A stretch of DNA of 64,000 nt, from positions 90,084,061 to 90,148,060 of the forward strand of contig NC_065921.1 in the NCBI RefSeq assembly GCF_024586455.1. Direction: 5' to 3'. The DNA is from Bactrocera neohumeralis (lineage: Eukaryota > Arthropoda > Insecta > Diptera > Tephritidae). The first letter of the stretch is position 1. Every line of letters starts with the position of its first letter. Below are positions 48,932-61,755 of the stretch, piece by piece. The position numbers were made by a program, and so were the translations under genes. Below the pieces are notes generated by a model that saw only the letters and a list, made by a program, of their open reading frames with translations, did no database searches and was not told where the DNA came from.

Positions 48932-49422
48932 TTGGTAGTCGAAAAAGTCTTTTCGTATTTTGACAATAGATGTCGTTGCAGCGTCTCCACTGCTACCTAT
49001 CACATTGTGTCATACCATAAATCATTGTGTTGGAAAGGTGAGATTTTAAGCTGCATTTAACCAAAAAATACATAAATTCGAGAAAGTGGAAAAAAAGTTA
49101 CAGCTGATCAAAAATGTTTAAAAATAATGCAAAAATTCGCTATAGTATTTTGAAATTTTTGTATAAAAATGGGAAGAATGTCACGCAAGCCACCAATGAA
49201 ATTTGTGAAGTTTCCGGAGACGATGCTGTATCAGATCGTGTTGCTCGCTTCCATTCTGGAAATTTCGATTTACACTGATGGAATAATGTCTCTAGCGGAA
49301 AAATGGCAAAAAGTGGTCGACCAAAATGACACATACATATTTGTTTATTTATTTATTATAAATGTAAAAAAAATAAGTTGAAATTTGAATAGAAATACGA
49401 AAAGACTTTTTCGACTACCAAA
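48932..49422 (+). mobile_element. Internally deleted mariner element (about 490 bp) with TIRs
   Basis: Left end TTGGTAGTCGAAAAAGTCTT and the right end, read inward from about 49421, TTGGTAGTCGAAAAAGTCTT are identical over this span and continue TTCGTATTT; TA lies beside both ends, with one extra A at the right. The plus strand inside reads AKIRYSILKFLYKNGKNVTQ, the transposase N-terminal helix-turn-helix, then ATNEICEVSGDDAVSDRVAR. After a large deletion comes DGIMSLAEKWQKVVDQNDTY, the usual mariner C-terminus. The entire catalytic centre is missing. The matching TIRs suggest a fairly young insertion. Confidence 0.92.
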
Positions 49423-52400
49423 TATTATTTTAAGGTCAAAAACTATATTTTTTGCCGCTCAATAATCCGTTATTTCAGACGCAGCTCGCAGAGCAACGTT
49501 GCAGTTGTTGTTATTTCTTATCCTTCTCGTTTTTTGACAGGTGCATCGACCGAATCAACAAGCGCTTGTCATAAATATGTATACGAATATATTTAATGTG
49601 ATAAAATGTCAAAAAATCACGCCTTTAACACAAAGAACAATCTTCCACGAATATAAATCATTCCTCGGCTCGTTGGTGAAAAGTATTCTCCGCCAATAAA
49701 AACAATTTCACGACAGCACAAATTTAAAAAAAGTATTAAAAAATAATTTTAAAAATTAAGCGAAAATTTTGTACAACGAATTCCATAGAGGGTATGTGGG
49801 GAATATATGAGAGCTAAAAATAATATTATTAACGGTAAAGTTAAAACACAAGAATAGATATATACAGATGTAGCAGGTGTATATACATACATACATACAT
49901 ATGTAAGTCTGTATATAAGTAATGGAGCAAAGAGTGAGGCAGCAGCGAGGCTTGTATTAAAGAGTATGCCAAAGCGGTTAACTCACTCGATTGATAGTTT
50001 GTGTCTTAAACGATGTGAAAGGATGAACGTTGTGCGCGTAGAACGGAGCAAGGCCACTGGTTGAATTGCTGCGAGTTCGGTAAGGACGAGCTGATCACGA
50101 TGCGCATACGTGTATATATATATGTATATACATATATGTATATGTACTATATTTACTGCTTACAAGATGCTGTCCTCTATGCACTTATACATTTGTACGC
50201 CGGCACGTATCGAAGCGCAACAGCAGGAAAAGTGCGCGTTGAAGAATTCTCTTTTCTGTTTCTATTATTTGTTATGTTGACTTTTGTCAGCTTTATTTAC
50301 CTTTATATTTTATGGTTTTTCTTCACTGTGCTTTTTTTTGCGAAATAAATTGCTTTTCTATCTATAATCGTTCGGTTTTTGCGTATATTCGACGTTTGTT
50401 GTTGTTTTAGTTGAGTTATGTGTGTTTCTTCAATTATCGCTTTTGTGACCAATTACGATATGCTATCGCTGCCATGAACTCGTCAATATGAATTCAGTGT
50501 GCCTTCCGCTGCAGCGGCTGCATTAAGTTTGCTTCAGTTTACGTTCAATTTACACGAGTATAGTCGATGGAGATATCTGAATTTTACGCACGGTAAAATT
50601 TACTGCAAGAATATGAAATACTTTTGTTTTTTAATTTAGTTTAACCAATTCCAATACTTGACTATCCTAGCGGCAACACATCCAACTCTTACTCTAATTA
50701 CTAATTAGTGCCGTGGAACACCTCAAATTTGTTTACCATCAAAGTGTTTGGCAAGCTACTCCACTTCAAAATACACTTGCACATACACACATACTATGTA
50801 TGTATATATGTACATGTACATATGTATATGTATGTATGTATATGTGTGTATGTGCATGTGTTTAAGTTATGAATTTCTATACTTCAACGTTTATTTTTTA
50901 TTGTTAGTAAACAATGTGCTTATCATGTGGGCTACGACGCCCGGGAATGCCTTGTGCATATCAACGGAACACGGTCGCTCGCTATTAATTCGCTAATGCT
51001 AATGGTTATTGAGTGACAAAAATAGCGCATTTGTTTGTTATGGCTAAAAATTTTGGGCGGCAGCCACTTTAGTTTCCTTTCATTTAATATAATTTTCGAA
51101 TTTTTTCTTTAAAATACAATTTAATAGATTACAGTATTTCGCTTGAATTATAAGTGTGTGTACTTAGTATGTGCAACTGTGCATATTCATGTACATACTT
51201 ATGTATATCGTATACTTTTCGGATTTTCGGATTTTCAGATTTACAATTATTATTTTGTTTTTCTTGCGCTTTTTCTATTTTTCAGATTTACACATATACA
51301 TACATACATATGTATGTATGTATGTACAAATATTTTCACACATTCTTCTGGTTTTTGTTGGCTACCGAGCGTATCAATATGGTGCCTTCACTTTGCTGTT
51401 ATGTCAATAAAAACCTGACAAATCATGGCCAAAAGGGGGCGCTTGCTGCACAGTGGCTGTTGGCTGCTGCAACGATGATATCAGCTGTTCGATTTTATTT
51501 TTTTTTTTTGTTTGTTTTTATGGAATAAATAGCATGTTTGCTTTGCTGTTTCAGAGATGGATTTTTGAAATAGATATCGTTGTGGAAATTCATTCCACGT
51601 TTTAACCACTTTCGAAAGCTATGCAAATGGGGGTTGGCAAACAGAAAATATGTAGTAGAGTGGGGCAGAGCACGCAGAAATTAGCTAGAACACATTAAAT
51701 ACAAAAAAACTGTAGCGATTCGTAGCACACACACACACACAACACACATTAATATCCAAGTGTATTTTTGCCGAAAATCAGCGACGGCGCGCACATTTTA
51801 GTTAGTCTCTACTTTGGCTTTATTGTTATAATTATTTCTTTTCCATTCTTTTGATCACACAGCACTTTATATTGTATATTTGTGTTATGTTTGTTTGCCG
51901 CTAAACGTACCTTACTCGCAGAGTTTCAGTTTCAAACTGAAGTCTGCTCAAGCAAACGAGAATCTATAAGATAAGCAAGCACACGCACGCACTCAGATAC
52001 TCACTCAATGTTTTTGCTGCTTTTATGGCAACTTTGCAAAGCTGCCTGCTGCCTTCACACGGCTACACACAGATTCGCTTAAAACACGTCATTATTTGCC
52101 CCAGTTCTCCACATGCGCCCTTCACAGCACACAACTTTTTGCCACTCTCGCGATGTAATTGTTTTGGCGCTCGCCGCTCTCTCACTCTCACGCATACACT
52201 CCTATTTTCTTTACAAATCATCAAAAAGTTTATTGGTAAGCTTTCCGACGTGTGCGCAGCTTTAAAGTTAAATTTAACCGTTTTAATCCATTTTGTTTAT
52301 TTCAGGAACGCCTGTGTATATGCTTCAGTGGCTGGAAGCTTTGCAATTATTAACGGTATTCTCCACTTTCAAATTGCACATGAAAGCTGCTGCAATAAAG

Positions 52401-52790
52401 GTTTACGACTGGAATAGAAAGAATATAACAAAAAAATACAAATTAAAAGTGTGAAAGTAAAAACTAATGGAATAACTGAAGGGACTAGAACTATCAGTAG
52501 CAGCTGAATGTACCGTTTTCTCTTAGAACTAGTGCAAACTGATACTTCGCTAGATAAGCAATAATTGTGGCATTCATCGTCAAGCGTGAGAGTGCATACA
52601 CCACACCTCTGTCAAAATTTTAAATAAGTTCAACGTAAGGAACCAAATTGGTATTTATGGTAAACTATTAAAGATACTTGCCTTTTATAGTCCGAAGCAG
52701 AGCGTAGAAAAATATATTTTGATTGTGCCCCTGATATTCATTCTACACCTGTGAGGAAATATTATGTGCATTATTGAGCAGCGTGCTTGC
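49423..52790. other. Intergenic DNA
   Basis: Simple repeats (about 49880, 50115-50150, 50795-50850 and 51298-51325) and T-rich sequence. The 52025-52417 plus-strand open frame is composition-driven and resembles no known protein. Confidence 0.4.
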
Positions 52791-55700
52791 TTGCACCTTC
52801 ATCCTTCATCTCTCCCAACCCACGCCTTATTCAAATTGTTGAAATATACACAATTCTTGTTGTTTTATTTTACATAAACTTTTTTTTGGCTTTATTTCAT
52901 TTCTGTCTATTTTGCTTCTGTATTACCATATGTATTGGATTGCAAATATGTATGCATGTCAATTATTACTTTGAAATCGTTTTTTACTTCCGAAATGCTG
53001 AGTTACTTATTCGTGTGTTGAAATGCATCGCTCAATGGCGAGTTTTGTATTTTAACTACTTGTCAATTTTTGGTGCCGCATAAGTGTGTATGTTCATATG
53101 AATCTTGATAGTCTTTGTATATCGTCTTGAATATGTTTTCTTTTATTATGCAATTACTCCTTCTTTTTCTGCTTTTCATTAAGTAGGTTTCGCATGTATG
53201 TATGTATGTATATTCAACACTTTATTATTACTAAATTATCAATTAAATGTCAATTGTAAAAAATCATCGCTTCTTGTTTTCAATTTTCGTTATTCCCTTA
53301 TTCTGTATTTGTTTAAATTAAAAACTTATTACATTACTTAGATTTTAAGCGTGTTTAGTGGTGTTACATACATATGTATATCTATTATAAACAAGGATGT
53401 GACAAAGTTATTAGTTTAATACATCTTCAATTGTGGTTTTTGTAGTTTTTATCGCTCAGAATAAAATCATACATGTAGTACATACAACAATACAACTAGT
53501 ACGCCGCGGCGCGCCGTGAGTTCACAAACAAAATACTGCAAGGAAACAAAGTGGGTAAGCAGCTGAGAAGCCTTTGTACACACTTTCTGAGCTGAACTTT
53601 TAATCAGTATAACATACAAGTCCGTATTTTCCGACAATTTTTGCCAAGCTCTTTCGATTCTCGGCTCGATTTACCAACCACCTTTGGGCTTGTCAACTTA
53701 GTCACATACGGAAGTATTTACTGGTATTAGTACTCAACACTTACATACATACATTCTTTATATGCTGCTTTTCACAGCTTTCATTTCGAATGATTTGCTT
53801 CGCTGTGCTTATGTAAACTACATTTATTTAAACTTACTCACTAGTTTGGTTTCCTTTACTCACAACTGTTTGCCATACAATGCACACTTTTTTGCACAAA
53901 TCCATGTGTTTGTTTGTAGTGCGTTTACTATAGCCTATATTTTGTATTTGTATATGTGGAAACTCTAAAACAATTTTACTATTTGCAGACTTGTTGTCGA
54001 CTGATTGATGTTTAAAGCGTGCAGAAATGCGCTGCATTTTCGAAACTTTACGACTTGGGAAGGGTTTCGAATGCTTTCGAAAACACTGTCATTGCTGAAA
54101 GTTGCGTAGCGGCTTACCGAAACACAAAATATGGAAATCAATAATTTTAACAGCATAAGAAATATTGCAGCTTCACAGCAGCATCCGCTTTACTATGTCA
54201 ACGTACGGTTTATGGTCTATCGCATTATCTTAGAAAACAAATGTAAATTGAAAGTTATTTTTTTTTATTTTAGGTCTCTAATGCAGCCAGCAGCTGTGTC
54301 TGCCACTAAATCCACAACTTTGAAGTTTATCCAAATTCTCTAATTACCAGTTAATAAATTATGTGTATAACTGTAAAAAAAAGACATAGCTGCAGCTATG
54401 AGCGCTCATTTTCGCGTATAATCTGCAAGTATTCGTTTTATCATAATTTTTAGTGTTACTGTACTTACGCACTACTTATTTGAAGAAGTTTCATATCTAC
54501 GAATTTACGCTTCCAAATATTTCGGCCAAATTCTTATGCATTCGCATTCGTAGCTCATCTTCGATGCGTCGATCTAATCGCGTGTACATATGTACTTATA
54601 TATTAACAATTATGTTTAGTACTTTTTTTTAGTTTTAATCTCTTACAATTCATGAATGTTTTTAATCGTTCATTTCATTGTTTTTTTATTCACGTTTGAT
54701 ATATTGTATTATTATCAGAGTATGCATATTATATAATAGTAATAGTAACATTTAGAAAGCAGTTCTCTTCTGGTATGTAATCGAATTTGTGTTTAGTTTT
54801 TGTTATTTTTCATTGTTTTTTTTTTTAATTTTTGCTTTACAAAGTGTTTAGATAATTGCTATGTAGTACATATAATATTAATGAATGGTCGCATGAATGC
54901 ACTTAAATCGCACTATAACTATGTATGTATGTATATATTTATGTATATGTATAAGTATACGTTATAAATAATTCACACAGAACGGTGTGTACGTGCAAAA
55001 GAAATAAAAATGCATTGAAGTAATAGAAATTAAAACATATACTTAACACATGTATGTATATGTTAACATATGCGTATGTGTGTGTATAAAAAAAATCTAA
55101 TACAAAATTTGGCGGTGTCATTGCATTGCAAACGATTCGCTCATTTAGTTATGTTTCATGTGTTGTTCCTTTCAAAAGCATATATACCATACATAATTGG
55201 GTTAATAGAATCCAAGTTTACAGTTTTTGATGTTCGCAGCCGGACTAAAAACGCGTTTGCCTACAAAATGGAAAATTATCTTACAGATGCTGCGTATATG
55301 ATAAGGAACTATAGAATTTTAGAATATGTATGCGGCAGTTTATAAAGTTAAATACACAAAAATAATACATATTGGCAAATTTTGTACGAGAGACTTGCTT
55401 GATTTACCACCCGAAGACAACTTACGAAGTATTCCGTTTAGCCAAAATAAAGCACAAAAAATATACATATTCAACTAAACCTATGTATGTATGTGGATAA
55501 TTATACTATTTGTTCAATTTTGTTTTTTAATAGTAAAACTATGTCTATAGTAAATGTAATATAAATACAGCGAACATCGTATGATCAGTTTGAACATATT
55601 TTTTCTTCAAATTTTGTATATATTATTTGTAGATTCATGGAGCGAGCAACGATATATTACACTTAAATATTTTATATGTATGTATTTATTTTTTTATCTA

Positions 55701-56479
55701 ATACGAATTTTTAATAAATTTATAGTACGAAGGTTCAACTTCGAGAGATATTTTCGAAATATGAAACGTTTGCTTGCAATCACCTACACAAAGCGACATT
55801 AACACGTAATACGTGGATTGCCCACGTGCTGTTTGAACGCGTTGCGTTGCGTTGCGTTTTGATAACGTACTATTTGCTTCGCGAAGAAGGGTTTTTCGCG
55901 ATGGCTACTACAATGCGTACATACTTCGGTATGTAAATGAACATGAAAACGCCGGCAATTTGAGTAAGTGTGTGTTTTGGGATATCATTTTCACTGTTAT
56001 TTTTTGTTATTTTTGTAATTTTTGTATTATTGACTACTACATTAAATTTTGTATTTATTTAAAAATTTTCAATACGTATTCAGTTCATTGTTTATTCGTT
56101 ACTTGTTAATATGGTTGTGTTGTTATGACCGTTAGATTAGCACCAGCCGTGCTACATAACTTGTTGATATCCTAAGCTATATATTTAGCTTGAGTAATGT
56201 GTGTTATTTTTTATCTTAGCTTTTATGTATAATTATGGAAGTAAGTATTCCGTTTTTTCCATTTAAACGTTTGTAGATAATATATATATATGTATATATA
56301 TAAAAGAATGTTTGTTGTTTTTTGCAAACTGCAGTTTGTTGCTAAATTAAAACAAATAGGTCCACAACGAATTCCAATACATTCCACACATCCAACTACT
56401 TCACTTTATCACCGACAAATATATTTTTGATCACCGTTCGGCGGCTGCTAAAGCTGCTCGTACCAGACTGTTGCCGATC
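52791..56479 (-). other. ena: AT-rich region downstream of ena, probable 3' UTR
   Basis: Strongly AT-rich sequence with no exon. On the minus strand AATAAA hexamers recur (for example near 56050), so the ena transcript could end at several points. The far limit given here is arbitrary; how much belongs to the ena 3' UTR cannot be read from the sequence. Confidence 0.35.
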
Positions 56480-57195
56480 TTATCTTCGATTGAATTCGGA
56501 TTTTATAACTGCAAGCATTGAAATTGTTATTATATATATTTACAGTGAATGTGACTGAAAAGCTGATGTGTGTATCAAGACTAACCTTCTATAATTTCTT
56601 GTTTAACCTTTTGTATCTCAGAGCGAATCTCTTTCAGAATATCAGCCTTTAAAGTGTCCAACTCAGTGCTTGATAAAGCCAATGACAGACCATCGCCATT
56701 AACCTGCTGTACAATAACAAATGCCACATCAAATACAAAATTTTGAATACTACCAAATGTTATGACGAGGAATGTTACAGACCTTAAGTATCGTCTCCTC
56801 GCTAGCGCTACCAAATCGCTTGCGCATCGGTCGTGGTGACTCGCTACCACTGTTCGATGTATTATTGGAAGAGGCATTGCAATTCGTATTCGATGATGAA
56901 GAGCCAAGTTTGTGTGGCAAAGTGTTTGACTTTTCCCAGGGACGCTGTTTTACTTCCGGTTCGACTTCGGGCTAAAATAGCGCAACGGAAATGCATACAT
57001 TTTCTCCAGTATAAACGTTAACGATAGACGATTTACCTCTTTCTTTTCGGCCTGTGCACGTCGTCGTGCCAATGTTTTAGCCATTTCATCCATCATGGAA
57101 GCCATACCGGTGGAGCTCCGACCGATTGTGCCGTAGTTACCGCTGCCGCCGCTTGAGGTGCTGCTACCGCTATTTTCTGTAGGTGCCGCCGATGG
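56480..57195 (-). CDS. ena: ena EVH2 exons: F-actin binding and tetramerisation
   Basis: 57037-57195 holds GMASMMDEMAKTLARRRAQA then EKKE, the F-actin-binding motif. 56783-56971 holds QRPWEKSNTLPHKLG and SPRPMRKRFGSASEETILK. 56586-56706 holds LDTLKADILKEIRSEIQKVK, a coiled coil with heptad Leu/Ile that forms Ena/VASP tetramers. 56480-56508 ends KSEFNRR and TAA. The acceptor of the coiled-coil exon reads TACAGCAG, a second NAGNAG that can include or omit one Gln. Confidence 0.95.
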
Positions 57196-60100
57196 CTGCA
57201 AATTAATTGGGATATTACGATTACGTTTAATGCAGATCAATATAAATTACCTTATTCTTCTTCAGCTTGGCTTGTTGCAACTGAGCCGCCAATGATCCCA
57301 TAAGATCGGCTTGAGGATCGTCCTTTTTCGATGATGGAGCGCCTCCCGCGGGAGGCGGAGGTGGTGGTGGTGGCGCCGCAGCTGCTGCCGGCGGTGGTGG
57401 CGGTGCGGCTGGTGCTTGTGGTGCGCTACGATTAACGTTTGCCGGTGGCGGCATCGGTGCTGGAGGTACACTACTACCACCCATCATAGGCGGAGCTGGA
57501 GCACCTATGCCTCCGAATGGAGGTGGTGGTGGCGGTGGCGGTGCTGCAGCAGCACCAGCAGCAGCAGCAACACCTACGCCACCACTGCCACCACCATTCT
57601 GCATTACACCACTTGGAGCTTGTTGTGGTGGCTGCTGCATCTGCATTGGTTGTCCACCATATACACCACTACTCGAGCTAACGGATGTGGGCAGCGCTGG
57701 CTGCGATTGCGAAGAAGAAACGTAAATTGGACCGCTGCCACCGCCGCCACCACCGATACCGTTCTGATGTGGTGGCGGCATTGGTGGCTGAGGCGCCCCT
57801 GGTATGCATTGTGGCGGCGGCTGTTGCTGTTGTGAATATTGATGCAGATTAAGATTCGGATTAGAATTAGATAACATAAAGTGGCTGGGCTGGTACTGTG
57901 ATGATGACGAATGATGTTGTGGTTGGTTGCAATGGTTGGTGGTAGTTGGTGTGATAAGAATTATGGCAAGTCAGGCAATACAGGCATTACAGATAGGCGG
58001 ACGGGCGGACAGGCAGCAGGAGTTTATTGTTTGGATGTTTTCAATATTTATGTACATTTAGATTTTTTTTTGTTTTTGCAATTATCGATTTTTCCGATCG
58101 AAGGCCAATTTTTAATGGATTCCAAAGTTGTGTACAAGGATCAAGTTTAAACCAAAATTACAACAGAATTTCAAAGTATGTAAAGCACACAAATTTCAGA
58201 TGAAATGAAAGAGAAATTTAAAGCATAAATAAACGATCACAAAAACAAATAGTTTTGTGTTGAGCTATGCTCTTAAATACGCAAACACCAAAGGCAACTG
58301 TACGTTTACCTTCGAAAGACATACCTGTGATTGTGGCGGATAGCCGGCGTTAACCAGCTGTTGTGCGGAATAAACGTGCGAGGCCTGTGGAGCCTGTTGC
58401 ATCTGCTGAGGTGCGTGGTACTGCGGCTGACCCGGAACAGGTGGAATATGCGTCTGTTGCTGTAAACCGTTGGGCTGGCCCGCCTGACCATATGGCGGCT
58501 GAGGCTGCTGCTGCGGTATTGTCATCTGCTGTGGTTGCGGAGCCGCTGGAGCGCTAAGGGAATTTCTTTAGTGGTGAAATGGATTTTTTCGGATAGGCAA
58601 ATTCGATAAGGAAGATTTTGATTTTGATGTGATTTGGTGTGACAATTAAGTGAGGGAATTTAAAAAGTGATAGATGACAGGTTTGGGGTTAGTTAGTAAC
58701 GAATTCAATTAAAGGAGAAAAAAAATTGTTATGAAAATTTAAGTAAACAGAGTGCATGTCGTATTCAGAAAGGGAGGTCGGTTAGTAAGGAGGCGATGAC
58801 ACAAGTCATTCGTGAATTTTATAGATCGGGTGCAGAAAAAAGACAAAACAAAACAAGATAAGTAAAAAGAAGATGTTAACCAAACTTATTAAAAAAGAAA
58901 AAATGTTTTATAAGAATATGCAAATTAGATGAATATATTAAATAAGCGTTTTAAAACTTGGACTTATCGTAAAAAAAATGGAGAATGAACTATCTGCGCA
59001 TTTTAACCAATACTTCTCAAGGTATCACCAGATAATTTTAACTAATCGACCAACATAAAATAGCAACATAAATAGCAACATAAAAAAGTAGTTACTTTTA
59101 TTTCACCAAATAAAGAAGCTTGTCATGACTGCTTAGTGATATGATAATTCCCACTTAATGCTTATCCTACTCCTATGAGTATATCAACATTTCTGTTGAA
59201 ACTTCACATATCTTACAATTTCTCCATTTTCACTAGTCCAGCATCTTGAGTACAATCTACATATTAATGCGATTATTTACCTGCTGGTGCGATGATGTCC
59301 CTGCGGAGTCGGTGGGCTTTGTGGTATATTGTTTTGATTGGCCTGTGAAGTTGGAGTTTGAGCGGAAGGTGTGATTTGTCCAGTAATTTGTTGTTGCTGC
59401 CGCAAAATCGCCGCATCTTCACTTGTCATCGTACGATAGCCCATATCCTCCTCAAAACCATTCCCATTTGTGGGTAAACCGCCCATACCCATTGCACCGC
59501 CCATAACCGGGTTGTTGGCCAACCGACCACTGAGCACCTGCAAAGCATAGAAACATCAGTAAATTTGAGATTTGCCAATCGTCTACCCAAATCAGTTAAA
59601 ATTACTCACATCCAACGCATGAACCATAGCCCGAGCAAAGGCCTCCGCATCATGTTGAGAGGAAAAGTTCAAGCCGTAAACGAACTTGGAATCGCGCCAT
59701 TGATGAAATGTTGGTGTGGCTTGATTATATTTGAGACCCTTCAGTATGGAACAATTGATAACGACCTCGTGATCCTGCAGTTTGCGTCCAACAATCCGGA
59801 ATGTGTTATTCTGTTGATGATGGTAGATCTGCACTTTGCTGAGGCCGGCCGAGGTGCCCGACGGCAACCAGCGCTTCAGGTTGTCATCGTAAACCATGAC
59901 GGAGGCGCGGGCGCCAATAATACTTTGCTCACTGCTGAAACAAAACATGAAAAGAGTGCAACAAACATGAGATAAGTGGGAAAATCACATATTATATAAT
60001 ACATTGCATCAAATGTCAGCAACTTGAATGAGTTTAACAGGAAATTACAAAGTAAGAAACTTTTTGCAATTGCATTCTTCAATACTTATGTATGCATATG

Positions 60101-61723
60101 TGTGTGTGTTACATTCACACATGGATCACATATTTGAAACAAAGCTAGCAATGGTGAGGAAAGTGTAACGCAAAACCTGAGACAACGTGCCCTGCTTGAC
60201 AAACACACTCTTACACACATGGTGTGTCAGGTTTGCCTATCATTCTTTCACACAACTGTCCACATAGTTCAAGTGGACCTTAGGTATTAACATTTCTGTG
60301 GATGAATCACTTCTAATGAAAACAAGAACACGTTCGGTTTGACAATGTTGTAGTAGCAAAAAAATTACGATTAGGTAGCGGAAAGAACCGTCAACAATAA
60401 AACTGGGAAAGCAAGTCCACCATATATACACATGCATATACATATGTATGTACATACATATGTATACTTACTTGCACTCGTGCTGCTTAAGCGCTTTTAA
60501 CTATTTTTATAGAGCAAGTTGACTCGTCGGTTTGTATTGAGTAAATCGTTTAACCCTGTTGATTTTAAAAAGCTCACTTCTTCCAGATTTAGATTTATTC
60601 TCACTCATTGTCATATATAATAACCGGGTAAAGTGAAACGCGTAAATAAGAACAATGGATTTTTTTTGCTTCACAGCTATTTTGAAAGAAAACGACTGTA
60701 AATACATATGTAATTCGTTTAAGGATTAACACCAACCAAAAAAAATATTGACTTAATGACTTAGAAAAAATCCGCACATGTGCGACTTTGTTTACTCTAG
60801 TCCATGCCGACATACATAACCATAAACAAGTTCTCTGATTATGCCACAGGCGCAGTCAATAAGTGTGTACGCTACAAACAATAGCAGATTGACGGTGTAG
60901 CAAAGAAAAAACAGACAGATAAAGCATTGTTTCACAAAAACCGAGGTGCGATTCTTTAAAGGAACAATGCGAAAAATATCACAAGTCAAAAGCATTAACG
61001 AAATCCGTACACCACTAAAAAAGCCAACACTTTACTTGTGCGGTTTCACTTCGAACAATTTTATGTAGCGACAATCAGCAGTCCGGCAAACCGACTGCAC
61101 TCCTACATTTCGCCTAAACGACCCGGTCTTACCAAAATGAAAACGAAACAACGAAAAAACTGCAATGGCTAAAAACAAGAGTCAACACAAAAGGCGGTCG
61201 AGTTGATGTGTTCACTTCAAAATAAAAAAGCAAAAGCGACAAAAAACAGTTACCAAACGACCAAAACGCAAAGAATATAAAAGGCAAGGAGGAAAGAAAA
61301 GAAAAGGCTTGAAAACCAGTCGCCGTGCGCAAATACTTAACTTTATGAACATATGGCAGACTAGTTCCAGTATGGACTGAGTTGCTATAAGTCAAGCAAG
61401 TTGTGTGCTAAGCGCGACTTCTATGCAACGCCAGATTATGCGTTTGTCATTACGTCTTCTGACATTGGCAACAACAAATGATGATGATGATAATGCGCCG
61501 ATGACAAAAACGTACTGCGGCCTTTTGTGTGCACATGAGCATACGTGGGTACGTACGAGAGACACATAACTCAGTAGGTGTTACGTGTAATGAAAGTGAA
61601 CTTCTTGCCCCGTTGGACGGGTTGTTGTTGTTGGACAGAAAGCACAAGATTGGCAACTTGGAGCATTTGAGTCAAAAGTGAAAACTTTATATGTGTGCAA
61701 GCGTCTAACCATATATACATAGA

Positions 61724-61755
<32 letters not shown>

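Noticed and set aside
52025..52417. 130-residue plus-strand open frame in the spacer
   Set aside because: No recognisable family, signal peptide or splice support; the surrounding sequence is non-coding in character.
57416..57835. 139-residue plus-strand frame rich in Trp/Arg/Thr and a Gly/Ala-rich frame at 57507-57725
   Set aside because: Both are antisense shadows of the polyproline exon of ena; their composition is the complement of CCN/GGN repeats.
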